From assembly GCA_009363175.1 (NCBI GenBank), contig CP045205.1, forward strand, positions 3,968,001 to 4,032,000: DNA of 64,000 nucleotides, given 5' to 3'. The notes below the pieces were generated by a model, which saw only the letters and a list, made by a program, of their open reading frames with translations, was not told the DNA's origin and ran no database searches. The stretch comes from Citrobacter telavivensis. Its GTDB lineage: Bacteria > Pseudomonadota > Gammaproteobacteria > Enterobacterales > Enterobacteriaceae. Positions 18,190 to 27,908 of the stretch are shown here, in pieces; the first letter of the stretch is position 1; each line of letters starts with the position of its first letter. A program made the position numbers and the translations under genes.

Positions 18190-19452
18190 ATGGCTTTTAC
18201 CTTCACAAGCGACACATTACCGGTCGATCACAAAGCGGCTATCCGTCAGATGAAGCAGGAACTGCGGGCGCAGCTTGGCGACGTTGATCAAATCTTCGGC
18301 CAGATTAGCGATGCCATTGCCACCCGCGTGGCGGAAATCAACGCGCTCAAAGCACAGGGCGCGCCGGTCTGGCCTGAGCTGTCCTATGCCGATATCAACG
18401 CTGGCACGATCGCAGCGCAGCAGCGTGAACAGATCAAACGCTGCGGCTGTGCGGTTATCAAAGGTCACTTCCCGCGCGAGCGGGCGCTGGCCTGGGATCG
18501 GTCGATGCTGGACTATCTGGACCGCAACCGCTTTGACGAGGTGTATAAAGGGCCTGGCGATAACTTTTTTGGCACCCTCAGCGCCTCCCGTCCGGAGATC
18601 TATCCGATCTACTGGTCGCAGGCGCAAATGCAGGCGCGGCAGAGTGAGGAGATGGCGAACGTGCAATCGTTCCTCAACCGTCTGTGGACCTTTGAAAGCG
18701 AGGGCAAGCAGTGGTTTAACCCGGATGTGAGCGTGATCTACCCGGACAGGATCCGCCGCCGTCCGCCGGGCACCACCTCAAAAGGGCTGGGTGCGCACAC
18801 CGATTCCGGCGCACTGGAGCGCTGGTTGCTGCCGGCGTATCAGCGCGTTTTCGCCAGTGTCTTTAACGGTAATCTGGCGAAATACGATCCGTGGCATGCC
18901 GCTCATCGCACCGAGGTGGAAGAGTATACCGTGGATAACACCACCAAATGTTCGGTGTTCCGCACCTTCCAGGGCTGGACCGCGCTGTCGGATATGCTGC
19001 CCGGTCAGGGCTTGCTGCATGTCGTGCCCATTCCGGAAGCCATGGCGTATGTGCTGTTACGTCCGCTGATGGATGATGTCCCGGAAGACGAACTGTGTGG
19101 CGTGTCGCCGGGCCGGGTGCTGCCAATATCCGAACAGTGGCATCCCCTGTTGATTGAGGCGCTCACCAGCATTCCGCCACTGGAAGCCGGCGATTCCGTC
19201 TGGTGGCATTGCGATGTGATTCACTCCGTGGCGCCGGTCGACAATCAGCAGGGATGGGGAAATGTGATGTACATTCCCGCCGCTCCCCTGTGCGAGAAGA
19301 ATCTGGCCTATGCGCACAAAGTAAAAGCGGCGCTGGAAAAAGGGGCTTCGCCAGGCGATTTCCCGCGTGAGGATTACGAAACAGACTGGGAAGGACGCTT
19401 TACGCTGGCGGATTTGAATATCCACGGCAAGCGCGCGCTGGGGATGGCGTAA
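18190..19452 (+). CDS. ybiU: YbiU, DUF1479 dioxygenase-like protein
   Basis: 420 residues from the ATG at 18190, preceded by GCGAGGTGG; a GTG two codons earlier is possible. DUF1479 belongs to the cupin/Fe(II)-2-oxoglutarate dioxygenase-like fold. The likely metal ligands are His and Asp in GAHTDSGALERW and a distal His in CDVIHSVAP. Function is not established. It shares the 22-bp palindrome with fsaA/pflE, so it may act on the same substrates, for instance an anhydro-sugar or its phosphate; that is inference. Confidence 0.9.
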   Translation: MAFTFTSDTLPVDHKAAIRQMKQELRAQLGDVDQIFGQISDAIATRVAEINALKAQGAPVWPELSYADINAGTIAAQQREQIKRCGCAVIKGHFPRERALAWDRSMLDYLDRNRFDEVYKGPGDNFFGTLSASRPEIYPIYWSQAQMQARQSEEMANVQSFLNRLWTFESEGKQWFNPDVSVIYPDRIRRRPPGTTSKGLGAHTDSGALERWLLPAYQRVFASVFNGNLAKYDPWHAAHRTEVEEYTVDNTTKCSVFRTFQGWTALSDMLPGQGLLHVVPIPEAMAYVLLRPLMDDVPEDELCGVSPGRVLPISEQWHPLLIEALTSIPPLEAGDSVWWHCDVIHSVAPVDNQQGWGNVMYIPAAPLCEKNLAYAHKVKAALEKGASPGDFPREDYETDWEGRFTLADLNIHGKRALGMA

Positions 19453-19461
19453 CGCTAAATC

Positions 19462-19490
19462 GTGACAGGTGTGGTCAACACACCTGTCAC
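19462..19490. other. Stem-loop between ybiU and ybiT
   Basis: A perfect 12-bp stem (GTGACAGGTGTG, 5-base loop, CACACCTGTCAC) between two convergent genes. It probably serves both 3' ends, though no U-tract is visible. Confidence 0.6.
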
Positions 19491-19509
19491 ATGAAAGGCA
19501 ATGGGGAAA

Positions 19510-21105
19510 TTAGCCGTCAATGCCTTTACTGCGCAGATAATCTTCGTAGTTACCGCTGAAGTCCACCACGCGATCGGGGGTTATCTCCAGCACGCGGGTT
19601 GCCAGTGAACTCACGAATTCACGGTCGTGAGAAACGAAGATCAGGGTTCCCTGATACATCTCCAGGGCCATGTTCAGCGATTCGATGGATTCCATATCAA
19701 GGTGGTTGGTCGGTTCGTCCATCACCAGAATGTTTGGCTTCTGCATCATCAGCTTACCGAACAGCATACGACCCTTTTCACCACCCGAAAGTACCTTCGC
19801 CGGCTTTTTGATGTCGTCCTGGCTGAACAGCAGACGACCGAGGATGCTGCGCACCGCCTGTTCGTCATCGCCTTCTTGCTTCCACTGGCTCATCCAGTCG
19901 AAGACCGTCAGATCGTTTTCAAACTCATATTCGTGATCCTGCGCGTAGTAGCCAATGCGCGCGTTTTCAGACCATTTCACCGTACCGCTATCGGCGTCCA
20001 GATCGCCCACCAGCGTTTTCAGCAGCGTCGATTTACCCACGCCGTTGGTTCCCAGTACCGCCAGCTTTTCACCGACTTCCAGCAGCAGGTTGACCCCTTT
20101 GAACAACGGGCCGTTATCAAAGCCTTTGCTGAGCGCTTCCACTTCCAGCGCGTTACGGAACAGTTTCTTGTCCTGCTCGAAGCGGATGAACGGGTTCTGA
20201 CGGCTGGACGCCTTCACTTCGTCGAGTTTGATTTTATCAATCTGACGGGCGCGAGACGTCGCCTGACGAGATTTAGAGGCGTTAGCGCTAAAACGGCTGA
20301 CAAAGGATTGCAGGTCGGCAATCTGCGCTTTTTTCTTGGCGTTATCCGCCAGCAGACGTTCGCGCGCCTGCGTCGCGGCGGTCATGTATTCGTCGTAGTT
20401 GCCCGGATAAATACGCAGTTCGCCGTAGTCAAGATCCGCCATGTGCGTACACACCATGTTCAGGAAGTGACGGTCGTGCGAAATGATGATCATGGTGCTG
20501 TCACGTTCGTTCAGCACCTGCTCCAGCCAACGGATGGTATCGATGTCCAGGTTGTTGGTCGGTTCGTCAAGCAGCAGAATATCCGGATTGGAAAACAGTG
20601 CCTGCGCCAGCAGTACACGAAGCTTCCAGCCAGGGGCAACTTCGCTCATCGGGCCGTAGTGTTGCTCTACCGGAATCCCCACGCCGAGCAGCAGTTCACC
20701 GGCGCGCGCTTCAGCAGAGTAACCGTCCATCTCGCCGTATTTCACTTCCAGATCGGCCACTTTGTAGCCATCTTCTTCGCTCATCTCCGGTAACGCATAG
20801 ATGCGATCGCGTTCTTGCTTCACTTCCCACAGCTCACCGTGGCCCATGATGACCGTGTCGAGCACCGTGAACTCTTCAAAAGCGAACTGATCCTGGCGCA
20901 GCTTACCGATACGCTCGTTGGGATCGAGAGAAACGTTACCCAGCGTCGGTTCGAGGTCGCCGCCGAGAATTTTCATGAAGGTGGATTTACCGCTACCGTT
21001 AGCGCCAATCAGGCCGTAACGGTTGCCGCCGCCAAATTTGACGGAAATGTTTTCGAACAGCGGCTTACTGCCGAACTGCATGGTGACGTTGCTGGAAACT
21101 AACAC
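19510..21105 (-). CDS. ybiT: ABC-F family ATPase YbiT
   Basis: 531 residues, two ABC ATPase domains in one chain with no membrane segment, the hallmark of ABC-F ribosome-binding factors. Walker A GANGSGKST (near residue 35) and GTNGVGKST (near 350); Walker B/H-loop regions LLLDEPTNNLD and LVMDEPTNHLD; a charged interdomain linker around residues 240-320 that would reach toward the peptidyl-transferase centre. E. coli YbiT is one of four ABC-F proteins acting on ribosomes. The start is GTG, with AGGA upstream. Confidence 0.94.
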   Translation of the reverse strand: MLVSSNVTMQFGSKPLFENISVKFGGGNRYGLIGANGSGKSTFMKILGGDLEPTLGNVSLDPNERIGKLRQDQFAFEEFTVLDTVIMGHGELWEVKQERDRIYALPEMSEEDGYKVADLEVKYGEMDGYSAEARAGELLLGVGIPVEQHYGPMSEVAPGWKLRVLLAQALFSNPDILLLDEPTNNLDIDTIRWLEQVLNERDSTMIIISHDRHFLNMVCTHMADLDYGELRIYPGNYDEYMTAATQARERLLADNAKKKAQIADLQSFVSRFSANASKSRQATSRARQIDKIKLDEVKASSRQNPFIRFEQDKKLFRNALEVEALSKGFDNGPLFKGVNLLLEVGEKLAVLGTNGVGKSTLLKTLVGDLDADSGTVKWSENARIGYYAQDHEYEFENDLTVFDWMSQWKQEGDDEQAVRSILGRLLFSQDDIKKPAKVLSGGEKGRMLFGKLMMQKPNILVMDEPTNHLDMESIESLNMALEMYQGTLIFVSHDREFVSSLATRVLEITPDRVVDFSGNYEDYLRSKGIDG

Positions 21106-21322
21106 GGACGTATCCTAAAGAATATGTGACAAACCTCATATTATGCCACAAGTCTTAAATAAGATCGCGCCCTGTAGCAAACGACTACACTGGGGGAACA
21201 GGAAAAAAATGTGATTTCGTACACATCTGAATTCCCTGTTAACAGGAATGCACATATAATGCGCTCCCAACACTACAGAATTCTCAACCCAACAGCCTGC
21301 CAGGCAATGAATCTCGCATAAC

Positions 21323-22243
21323 ATGAATATGAAATTAACAACGTTTTTCGCGGCAGCACTCGCGGTAGTCGGCTTTTGCAGTACCGCATCCGCTGTCACC
21401 TATCCTCTGCCAACGGATGGTAGTCGCGTCATTGGTCAGAATCAGGTCATCACCATCCCGGAAGGTAACTCGCAGCCGCTGGAGTATTTTGCTGCTGAAT
21501 ACCAGATGGGGCTTTCCAACATGCTGGAAGCCAACCCGGGCGTGGATACCTTCCTGCCGAAAGGCGGCACCGTGCTGAACATTCCGCAGCAGTTGATTCT
21601 GCCGGACACCGTGCATGAAGGCATTGTGATCAACAGTGCGGAAATGCGTTTGTACTACTACCCGAAAGGCACCAATACCGTGATCGTCCTGCCAATCGGT
21701 ATCGGCCAGTTAGGTAAAGACACGCCAATCAACTGGACCACCAAAGTAGAACGTAAGAAAGCCGGCCCGACCTGGACGCCAACGGCGAAAATGCACGCTG
21801 AATATCGTGCCGCAGGCGAACCGCTGCCCGCTGTCGTGCCTGCCGGTCCGGATAACCCGATGGGTCTGTACGCCCTGTACATTGGCCGTCTGTACGCCAT
21901 TCACGGTACTAACGCGAACTTCGGTATCGGCCTGCGCGTGAGCCACGGCTGTGTGCGTCTGCGTAACGAAGACATCAAATTCCTGTTCCAGAATGTGCCT
22001 GTTGGAACGCGCGTACAGTTTATCGATGAGCCGGTAAAAGCAACGACGGAGCCAGATGGCAGTCGTTACATCGAGGTTCACAACCCGCTGTCGACCACCG
22101 AAGCGCAGTTTGAAGGCGGCGAAATCGTACCGATCACGCTGTCGAAGAGCATTCAGAACATCACTAACCAGCCTGATGTTGACCAGAGCGTGGTGGAACA
22201 GGCGGTTCAGAACCGTTCAGGGATGCCCGTTCGTCTGAACTGA
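21323..22243 (+). CDS. ldtB: L,D-transpeptidase LdtB (YbiS)
   Basis: Periplasmic enzyme that anchors Braun lipoprotein to peptidoglycan meso-diaminopimelate. 306 residues with a Sec signal peptide (about residues 1-24, ending STASA). A LysM-like segment follows (about 44-90), then the YkuD domain with its catalytic motif HGTNANFG...SHGCVRLRN; the cysteine in SHGC is the nucleophile. Divergent from ybiT, followed by a strong terminator. A long-known member of the ErfK/YbiS/YcfS/YnhG family. Confidence 0.95.
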   Translation: MNMKLTTFFAAALAVVGFCSTASAVTYPLPTDGSRVIGQNQVITIPEGNSQPLEYFAAEYQMGLSNMLEANPGVDTFLPKGGTVLNIPQQLILPDTVHEGIVINSAEMRLYYYPKGTNTVIVLPIGIGQLGKDTPINWTTKVERKKAGPTWTPTAKMHAEYRAAGEPLPAVVPAGPDNPMGLYALYIGRLYAIHGTNANFGIGLRVSHGCVRLRNEDIKFLFQNVPVGTRVQFIDEPVKATTEPDGSRYIEVHNPLSTTEAQFEGGEIVPITLSKSIQNITNQPDVDQSVVEQAVQNRSGMPVRLN

Positions 22244-22268
22244 TTGTTTTGGATTCATCAAGTTAATG

Positions 22269-22298
22269 AAAAAGGGCTCATCCACTGAGCCCTTTTTT
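22269..22298. terminator. Bidirectional terminator, ldtB and tetR
   Basis: A-run, GGGCTCA stem, 5-base loop, TGAGCCC, then six T. It works for both strands and overlaps the stop codon of the convergent tetR-type gene, so the accessory block was joined tightly to the backbone. Confidence 0.9.
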
Positions 22299-22911
22299 AA
22301 TGGTAGCGCCAGGCGGTAAGAAAGGTTTGAACCGCCGAGTGCGCAAGTTGCTCCAGCACACGGCTATCCATTGGTTGTTGATCAATCAATGCGGCTGGTA
22401 ATGGGTATCCCATTACCGCACCGAGAAAGGCGGTCGCCTGAAGTGTCGGGTTATCAAGCTGTATTCTCCCCTGCTCCTGATATCGCTTCAGTATCTCTGC
22501 CAGCGCCTGTAATACGCGTCCTGTTGGACGCTGCTTAAGCGTGGCGTAAAGCTCCGGTTTCTGTACCAGAACCTGAATTAACAAACGCTGGAAATGGATA
22601 TGCTCAGGGGCATAGAAGTGTTCTTGTACCACTTTCGCGAAGCCGAGTAGTAATGCTGGCAGACAGTCCGCGTTATCCGTCATCATCTGCTGGAGCGGCG
22701 GCTGCATCCTGTCATTGAGAAAGGAAAACGCTTCAACCAGCAGCGCGTCTTTCCCCCCTGGGAAATGGCTATACAGTGTAGGCCTGGAGATCCCGGCAGT
22801 GGCGACGATGGTGTCTAACGACACATCAAGTCCCTGTTCAAGAAAAAGATCGCAAGCAGCCTGTAAAATGCGAGGGCGCGCTTTCATCGGACGCCCACGT
22901 TGATTTGCCAT
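22297..22911 (-). CDS. TetR/AcrR-family repressor of the RND pump
   Basis: 204 residues. N-terminal helix-turn-helix (RILQAACDLFLEQG, then ISRPTLYSHFPGGKDALL, residues about 10-55), C-terminal ligand-binding domain ending with a TetR_C-like segment. It lies 33 nt downstream of the RND gene on the same strand, so the two form an operon rather than the usual divergent pair. The 31-bp palindrome upstream of the pump is the likely operator, giving autoregulation. The ligand is unknown. No counterpart between ldtB and ybiR in E. coli K-12. Confidence 0.85.
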   Translation of the reverse strand: MANQRGRPMKARPRILQAACDLFLEQGLDVSLDTIVATAGISRPTLYSHFPGGKDALLVEAFSFLNDRMQPPLQQMMTDNADCLPALLLGFAKVVQEHFYAPEHIHFQRLLIQVLVQKPELYATLKQRPTGRVLQALAEILKRYQEQGRIQLDNPTLQATAFLGAVMGYPLPAALIDQQPMDSRVLEQLAHSAVQTFLTAWRYH

Positions 22912-22944
22912 TAAAACTGTCCTTAATGATTTATCGATGAAATC

Positions 22945-25900
22945 TTACGTCTTCAGATACCGTAACCCTTGTCGAATAAGGATGAAAAACAGCGGCACAA
23001 AAAGCAGCGTTAATACCGTACCTGAAAGCATTCCCCCAATGACGGCGGTACCGATCTCTATTCGGCTGGCTGCGCCCGCCCCGGTAGAGAGTACCAGAGG
23101 GATAACGCCTGCCACAAATGCCAGTGAGGTCATGATAATGGGACGCAAACGTAACCTTGCGCCCTCATACGCCGCTTGTGTGATATCAAGACCGTCGGCG
23201 ATACGCGACTGAGCAAACTCGACAATCAAAATCGCGTTTTTTGCCGACAATCCCATGGTGGTCAATACGCCAACCTGGAAATAAATATCGTTATTGAATC
23301 CGACGAGCATTGAGGCAGTCACCGCCCCCAGAATTCCCAGTGGGATTATCAACATGACAGCCAGTGGAATTGACCAGCTTTCATACAAAGCGGCAAGACA
23401 GAGAAAAATAAAGATGAGTGACGCCATGTACATCCAGAGAGTCTGCGCGGACGACGCTTTTTCTTGATACGACAAACCACTCCATTGCAAACCCAGACCG
23501 GGCATTTCCTCTACCTTCTCTGCCATCACGTCCATCGCATGACCGGAGCTGGTGCCTGCTGCGGCATTCCCCTGAAATTGAACCGCGGGCAAACCGTTAA
23601 AACGTTGCAGCATCTGTGGACCCGTTGTCCATCTGAATGACGCGAAACTCGCGATAGAGGCCATATTGCCACTCGCGCCTTTCACAAACCAGGCGGCAAG
23701 ATTCTCAGGGTTTGCCCGCCACTCGGCATCCCCCTGCATATACACCCTTTTAACACGTCCACGATCGATAAAATCATTGATATAAACGCCCCCCAGGGCA
23801 GCGGAAAGCGTTTCATTGATATCAGCGTGAACAACGCCTTGCGCACCGGCTTTCAGTGGGTCAATTGCAACCTGTAGCTGTGCCTTTTCTTCCAGGCTGT
23901 TAATTCTGACCGCAGTGAGATGTTCACTGACACTGGCCTTGCGTAAAAGCGCCTGCTGCGCCTGCAACAGCGCCTCATATCCGCTGGCCGATTGATCCTG
24001 AAGCCACATTTCAAATCCGCTGGACTGTCCAAGCCCGCGGACCGTCGGTGGGGACATCGCGTTAATTGATGCCAGAGGTACCGTTTTGAAGTATTGGTTC
24101 GCACGGGAAATGATCGCTCTGGCACTATTCTGTTCCCCGCTTCGCCTGTCCCAGTGCTTTAATTCCGCAAAAGCCATTCCGACATTTTGGCCGCTACCCG
24201 CATTATTGCGCCCCGTGACCATGAAGATAACACTGAGATTATCTTTCTCTTGCGTCAGAAAATAATCGGTAATGGAATCACCCACGCGTTGGGTCATAGA
24301 CAGTGGCGATCCGGTAGGGAGCGCAAACTGAATCATCACCGCCCCCTGATCCTCATCAGGAAGAAAACCTGTCGGCAATCGTTGATATTCCCACACCATA
24401 AACAGCACCAGTAACGTCGCCATAATGCATGAACGTAAGGGGCGCGAAACTATCCGTCGCAGCGTGGCTAAATAACGCTGCTGGCTCTTTTCCACCCCCT
24501 GGTTAAAGCAGATAAAAAAGGCCCCTTTCTTCGGCTGCTCTTTTTTCAGCAAATGAGCACAAAGGGTCGGCGTCAATGTTAATGCCACCAGCGCGGAAAG
24601 TGCCATTGCCGCCGCAATGGTTATGGTGAACTGACGGTAAATTATTCCCACTGAACCGCCAAAAAAAGCCATTGGAACAAAAACGGCAGCTAACACCAGT
24701 GCGATACCAATCAGCGCACTGGTGATTTCCCTCATTGAATGCAATGTCGCTTCCTTAGGCGTCATATCTTTTTCGGCCATCACTCGCTCAACATTTTCGA
24801 CAACCACGATAGCGTCATCGACTAACAGACCAATCGCCAGCACCATGGCAAAAAGAGTCAGAGTATTCATGTTGTAGCCCAGGACACTTAAAATGCCGAA
24901 CGTACCGAGCAGGACGACCGGTACAGTGATCGCAGGAATAAATGTGGCGCGCCAGTTTTGCAAAAACAGATACATCACCACAATCACAAGGATGATCGCT
25001 TCAATTAACGTCCATACCACGCCTTCAATGGAAACGGTCACGAACGGCGTACTGTCACGCGGGTAAGCGCTGATCACCCCTTGCGGAAACTGTACACTGA
25101 GACGCTCCACTTCAGCGCGAACATTTTCAGCTGTCGCCAGGGCATTCGCCCCTGAAGCTAACTGAATGGAAATCCCGGCGGCCGGATAGCCGTTGAGAGT
25201 CGTCTGGTTCTGATAATTTTCTGCCCCCAACTCTATGCGGGCAACATCACGTAAATAGATGACAGAACCATCACCATTAATACGAACGACAATGTTTTCA
25301 AATTGTTTGACCGTTTCAAGTCGCGACTGCGCCATCACGGTCGCATTGAGATATTGCCCCTCTACTGCAGGCAATGAGCCTATCTCGCCCCCGGTGACCT
25401 GGGCGTTCTGAGCTTCAATAGCAGCCCGGATATCAGATGGCATCAACCCATAACTGGTGAGCTTGTAAGGATCCAACCAGATGCGCATCGCATATTGCGC
25501 GCCAAAAACGGTGGTTTCGCCAACGCCATCAACCCGACTGAGAGGATCCTGCAATGTGCTAATGAGAAAATCGTTAATATCCAGACTGCTTAGCTGCCGG
25601 GTTTCATCATAAAGCGCGACCACCATCAGGCTATCCCCCTGCGATTTGGTCACGGTAATTCCTTGCTGCTGCACTTCCGGCGGCAGGCGTGTTATCGCCT
25701 GGTTGACCGCGTTTTGTACCTGGACCTGTGCCATATCGGGGTTTACCCCCTGATTAAAGCTGAGGCTGATTCGGGCCTGGCCAGCAGAACTGCTGCTTGA
25801 TGAGAAATAGAGCAGCCCGTCAATCCCTTTGATCTGTTGTTCCAGAACCTGGGTGATGCTGTCCTCAACGGTCTGTGCAGATGCCCCTGGGTAGTTCGCT

Positions 25901-26040
25901 GTGATATTCACGCCCGGAGGAGCAATATCGGGATACTGCTCAACGGGTAACAGAAACAGCGCAAGCGTTCCTGCGGCCATGATTGAGATAGCCATCACTG
26001 CGGAAAAAACAGGTCGGATAACAAAAAAACGTGCCAGCAT
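22945..26040 (-). CDS. RND (HAE1) multidrug efflux permease, orphan
   Basis: 1031 residues, AcrB/MexB-like inner-membrane proton antiporter. Proton-relay Asp408-Asp409 in GLLVDDAIVVVENVERV (AcrB D407/D408) and the matching Lys in MGLSAKNAILIVEFA. N-terminal membrane helix, two large periplasmic porter loops, GFLPDEDQGA at the start of the second half; full length. No membrane-fusion or outer-membrane channel gene lies next to it, so it would have to borrow AcrA-type and TolC partners encoded elsewhere. It is first in an operon with a tetR-type gene. Substrates cannot be told from sequence. Confidence 0.92.
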   Translation of the reverse strand: MLARFFVIRPVFSAVMAISIMAAGTLALFLLPVEQYPDIAPPGVNITANYPGASAQTVEDSITQVLEQQIKGIDGLLYFSSSSSSAGQARISLSFNQGVNPDMAQVQVQNAVNQAITRLPPEVQQQGITVTKSQGDSLMVVALYDETRQLSSLDINDFLISTLQDPLSRVDGVGETTVFGAQYAMRIWLDPYKLTSYGLMPSDIRAAIEAQNAQVTGGEIGSLPAVEGQYLNATVMAQSRLETVKQFENIVVRINGDGSVIYLRDVARIELGAENYQNQTTLNGYPAAGISIQLASGANALATAENVRAEVERLSVQFPQGVISAYPRDSTPFVTVSIEGVVWTLIEAIILVIVVMYLFLQNWRATFIPAITVPVVLLGTFGILSVLGYNMNTLTLFAMVLAIGLLVDDAIVVVENVERVMAEKDMTPKEATLHSMREITSALIGIALVLAAVFVPMAFFGGSVGIIYRQFTITIAAAMALSALVALTLTPTLCAHLLKKEQPKKGAFFICFNQGVEKSQQRYLATLRRIVSRPLRSCIMATLLVLFMVWEYQRLPTGFLPDEDQGAVMIQFALPTGSPLSMTQRVGDSITDYFLTQEKDNLSVIFMVTGRNNAGSGQNVGMAFAELKHWDRRSGEQNSARAIISRANQYFKTVPLASINAMSPPTVRGLGQSSGFEMWLQDQSASGYEALLQAQQALLRKASVSEHLTAVRINSLEEKAQLQVAIDPLKAGAQGVVHADINETLSAALGGVYINDFIDRGRVKRVYMQGDAEWRANPENLAAWFVKGASGNMASIASFASFRWTTGPQMLQRFNGLPAVQFQGNAAAGTSSGHAMDVMAEKVEEMPGLGLQWSGLSYQEKASSAQTLWMYMASLIFIFLCLAALYESWSIPLAVMLIIPLGILGAVTASMLVGFNNDIYFQVGVLTTMGLSAKNAILIVEFAQSRIADGLDITQAAYEGARLRLRPIIMTSLAFVAGVIPLVLSTGAGAASRIEIGTAVIGGMLSGTVLTLLFVPLFFILIRQGLRYLKT

Positions 26041-26129
26041 GAGCCACTTCCCCCATCAGGGTCCGCTGAACAGAGGCCGCACAAGCCAACAATCTTGTGT
26101 CCATTATCTGCTCAGCTTGTTTAATCACC

Positions 26130-26160
26130 ATTTATTTACTTTACAGTAAAGTAAATAAAT
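26130..26160. promoter_or_regulatory. 31-bp perfect palindrome upstream of the RND operon
   Basis: Arms of 15 bp (ATTTATTTACTTTAC and its exact complement) around one central A, 90 nt before the RND start. Length and symmetry fit a TetR-family operator. The downstream tetR-type gene is the obvious candidate binder. Confidence 0.75.
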
Positions 26161-26226
26161 AGATCAAACAAATCCATTCAATCAGGAGATGGATTTGCTT
26201 TTGTCAGAATGGAGTGGCAATCGCGA

Positions 26227-27333
26227 CTAAAACTTAAGCAGAACAAATCCTACAGCCGCAGCCCATATCAACATGGGTACCGAATAGAGATGGAAGCGCC
26301 ACCAGATGCGTCGATCATTCGCCATCCGCAGGGCAATCAGATTCGCCAGCGAACCCGGCAACAGGCCGAATCCACCCACGTTAACCGCCCAGGCCAACAG
26401 CACGCCAGGAGGGACATAGTTCAGCAGTAAGATAGTGCTGGGAACATTACTGATCGCTTGCGACAGGCCAATTGCCGTCAGCCACAGTCCGGGTTCAGAC
26501 AACGTACCAACATGACTTAGCACCCCCTGCAACGCCGGCAGTTGGGTTAGCAAATGGACATCAATAAACATGGACATAAACACCAGCAGCAGCGTCCAGT
26601 CAACACTCAACAGCACGCGGCGTGCCAGCAACAGGAAACCGAGGGCCACAATCGCCAGCCCAACCAATTCCTGCTTAAGCTCCAGCGCCGTCAGAAAAAC
26701 GATGTACAGTCCCAGACAGCCCCACACCAGCCGGGGTAGCCACTCTGGCTGACTTGTCCCGGTATGGTATTGCAGCGGTTTATTGGGGAAGCAAAACCAG
26801 CAGAGCACCAGCAGCGTCAACATCATCGCAACGGCCAGCGGTGCCATCTGACCGATAAACGCAACAAAGGAGAGACCAGAACGCCCCCACATCAGGATAT
26901 TTTGCGGATTCCCGATGGGTGTAAGTAAGGAACCCGCATTCACCGCCAGCGCTTCAAAAATAATGAGACGGTTGACCGGTATTGCGCACAACTTTTTCAG
27001 GGTAATGGTCAGAGGGACGACGATAAATAATGCGACATCGTTCGTCAGGAACGTCGAAAGCAGCGCCGCCGCCAGCACCATGAACATCGACAGACGGCGC
27101 TCCGTCGCAAGACGCCGGGTCATTTTACGGCCCAGGACATCAAAGTAACCGCTCAGCTCGACGCCTTTGGTCAACATCATCAGACCACTGAGGGTAATAA
27201 TGGTGTGCCAGTCAATTGCGCCGGGCCAGGTCTGTGGCGTGAACGGAACCCACACACTCAATCCAACACCCACCACTATCAGTAAATGGAAAAAACGGTC
27301 GCGTTTCAGCGCCCGTAAAAAAGGCAGGCTCAT
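26227..27333 (-). CDS. ybiR: Putative anion permease YbiR
   Basis: 368-residue polytopic membrane protein, about ten hydrophobic segments, related to the ArsB/NhaD/CitM ion-transporter superfamily. Conserved stretches include FLTNDVALFIVVPLT, NAGSLLTPIGNPQN and SNVPSTILLL, the paired hairpin-type motifs of that fold. The substrate is not known. Its ATG overlaps the end of mntR by 4 nt, so the two are co-translated. This suggests, but does not prove, a role in metal or anion balance. Confidence 0.9.
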   Translation of the reverse strand: MSLPFLRALKRDRFFHLLIVVGVGLSVWVPFTPQTWPGAIDWHTIITLSGLMMLTKGVELSGYFDVLGRKMTRRLATERRLSMFMVLAAALLSTFLTNDVALFIVVPLTITLKKLCAIPVNRLIIFEALAVNAGSLLTPIGNPQNILMWGRSGLSFVAFIGQMAPLAVAMMLTLLVLCWFCFPNKPLQYHTGTSQPEWLPRLVWGCLGLYIVFLTALELKQELVGLAIVALGFLLLARRVLLSVDWTLLLVFMSMFIDVHLLTQLPALQGVLSHVGTLSEPGLWLTAIGLSQAISNVPSTILLLNYVPPGVLLAWAVNVGGFGLLPGSLANLIALRMANDRRIWWRFHLYSVPMLIWAAAVGFVLLKF

Positions 27334-27803
27334 TCAATAGAGTTTCCGTGCTGTTGCGTAAAATGACGGAAGGCTTCCAGCGTTTCCTGGCTTACGTGGT
27401 GCTCCATCCCTTCCGCATCACGTCGGGCTATCTCCGGGCTTACGCCCAGTACCAGCAGGAAGTTTTCCACAATCTGATGGCGTTCACGACTTTCCTGCGC
27501 CAGCTTCTCCCCTTCCGGGGTTAAAAAAACGCCGCGCCAGGGGATCATTTCTATCAGTCCCACCGAGGCCAGACGCTTAAGCATCTTGGCTACCGTCGGT
27601 TGGGACACCCCGAGACGGGCCGCCATATCCACCTGACGCGCTTCGCCGACTTCAATAATCAGGTCAGAAATCAACTCAACATAGTCGTCGATCAGTTCGC
27701 GGCGATGAGCCTCTCGCACCTGACGAAACCCTTCAACGTGTTCCTCAACGTTCACTAACTGCGTCACTTTTTTTGTTGTTGGCATACCTGCGCGACGACT
27801 CAT
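27330..27803 (-). CDS. mntR: Manganese-responsive regulator MntR
   Basis: DtxR-family Mn(II) sensor, 157 residues. Winged helix-turn-helix in VDMAARLGVSQPTVAKMLKRL (about residues 58-80). Metal ligands sit in the dimerisation half: ERHQIVENFLL and EGMEHHVSQETLEAF. It represses manganese uptake and mntS and activates mntP in E. coli. A matching operator lies 110 nt upstream, before mntS. It precedes ybiR with a 4-nt overlap. Confidence 0.95.
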   Translation of the reverse strand: MSRRAGMPTTKKVTQLVNVEEHVEGFRQVREAHRRELIDDYVELISDLIIEVGEARQVDMAARLGVSQPTVAKMLKRLASVGLIEMIPWRGVFLTPEGEKLAQESRERHQIVENFLLVLGVSPEIARRDAEGMEHHVSQETLEAFRHFTQQHGNSIE

Positions 27804-27908
27804 TCTGCTTCCTCATTCCTGTGACGCATTAACAGCATCTAATTGGAGAGCGCTCATTGTAAACCAGAGTTGCCCGGGCACAAAAAATTAACGTTTTAGC
27901 AATAGCTA

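Noticed and set aside
19627..20793. 388-codon open frame antisense to ybiT
   Set aside because: A shadow of the ABC-F gene: low-complexity His/Arg/Gln composition and no ribosome site.
26041..26226. Possible remnant of a membrane-fusion gene upstream of the RND pump
   Set aside because: The 186 bp hold only the palindrome and leader. No frame on either strand shows adaptor features such as a lipoyl motif or coiled coil.
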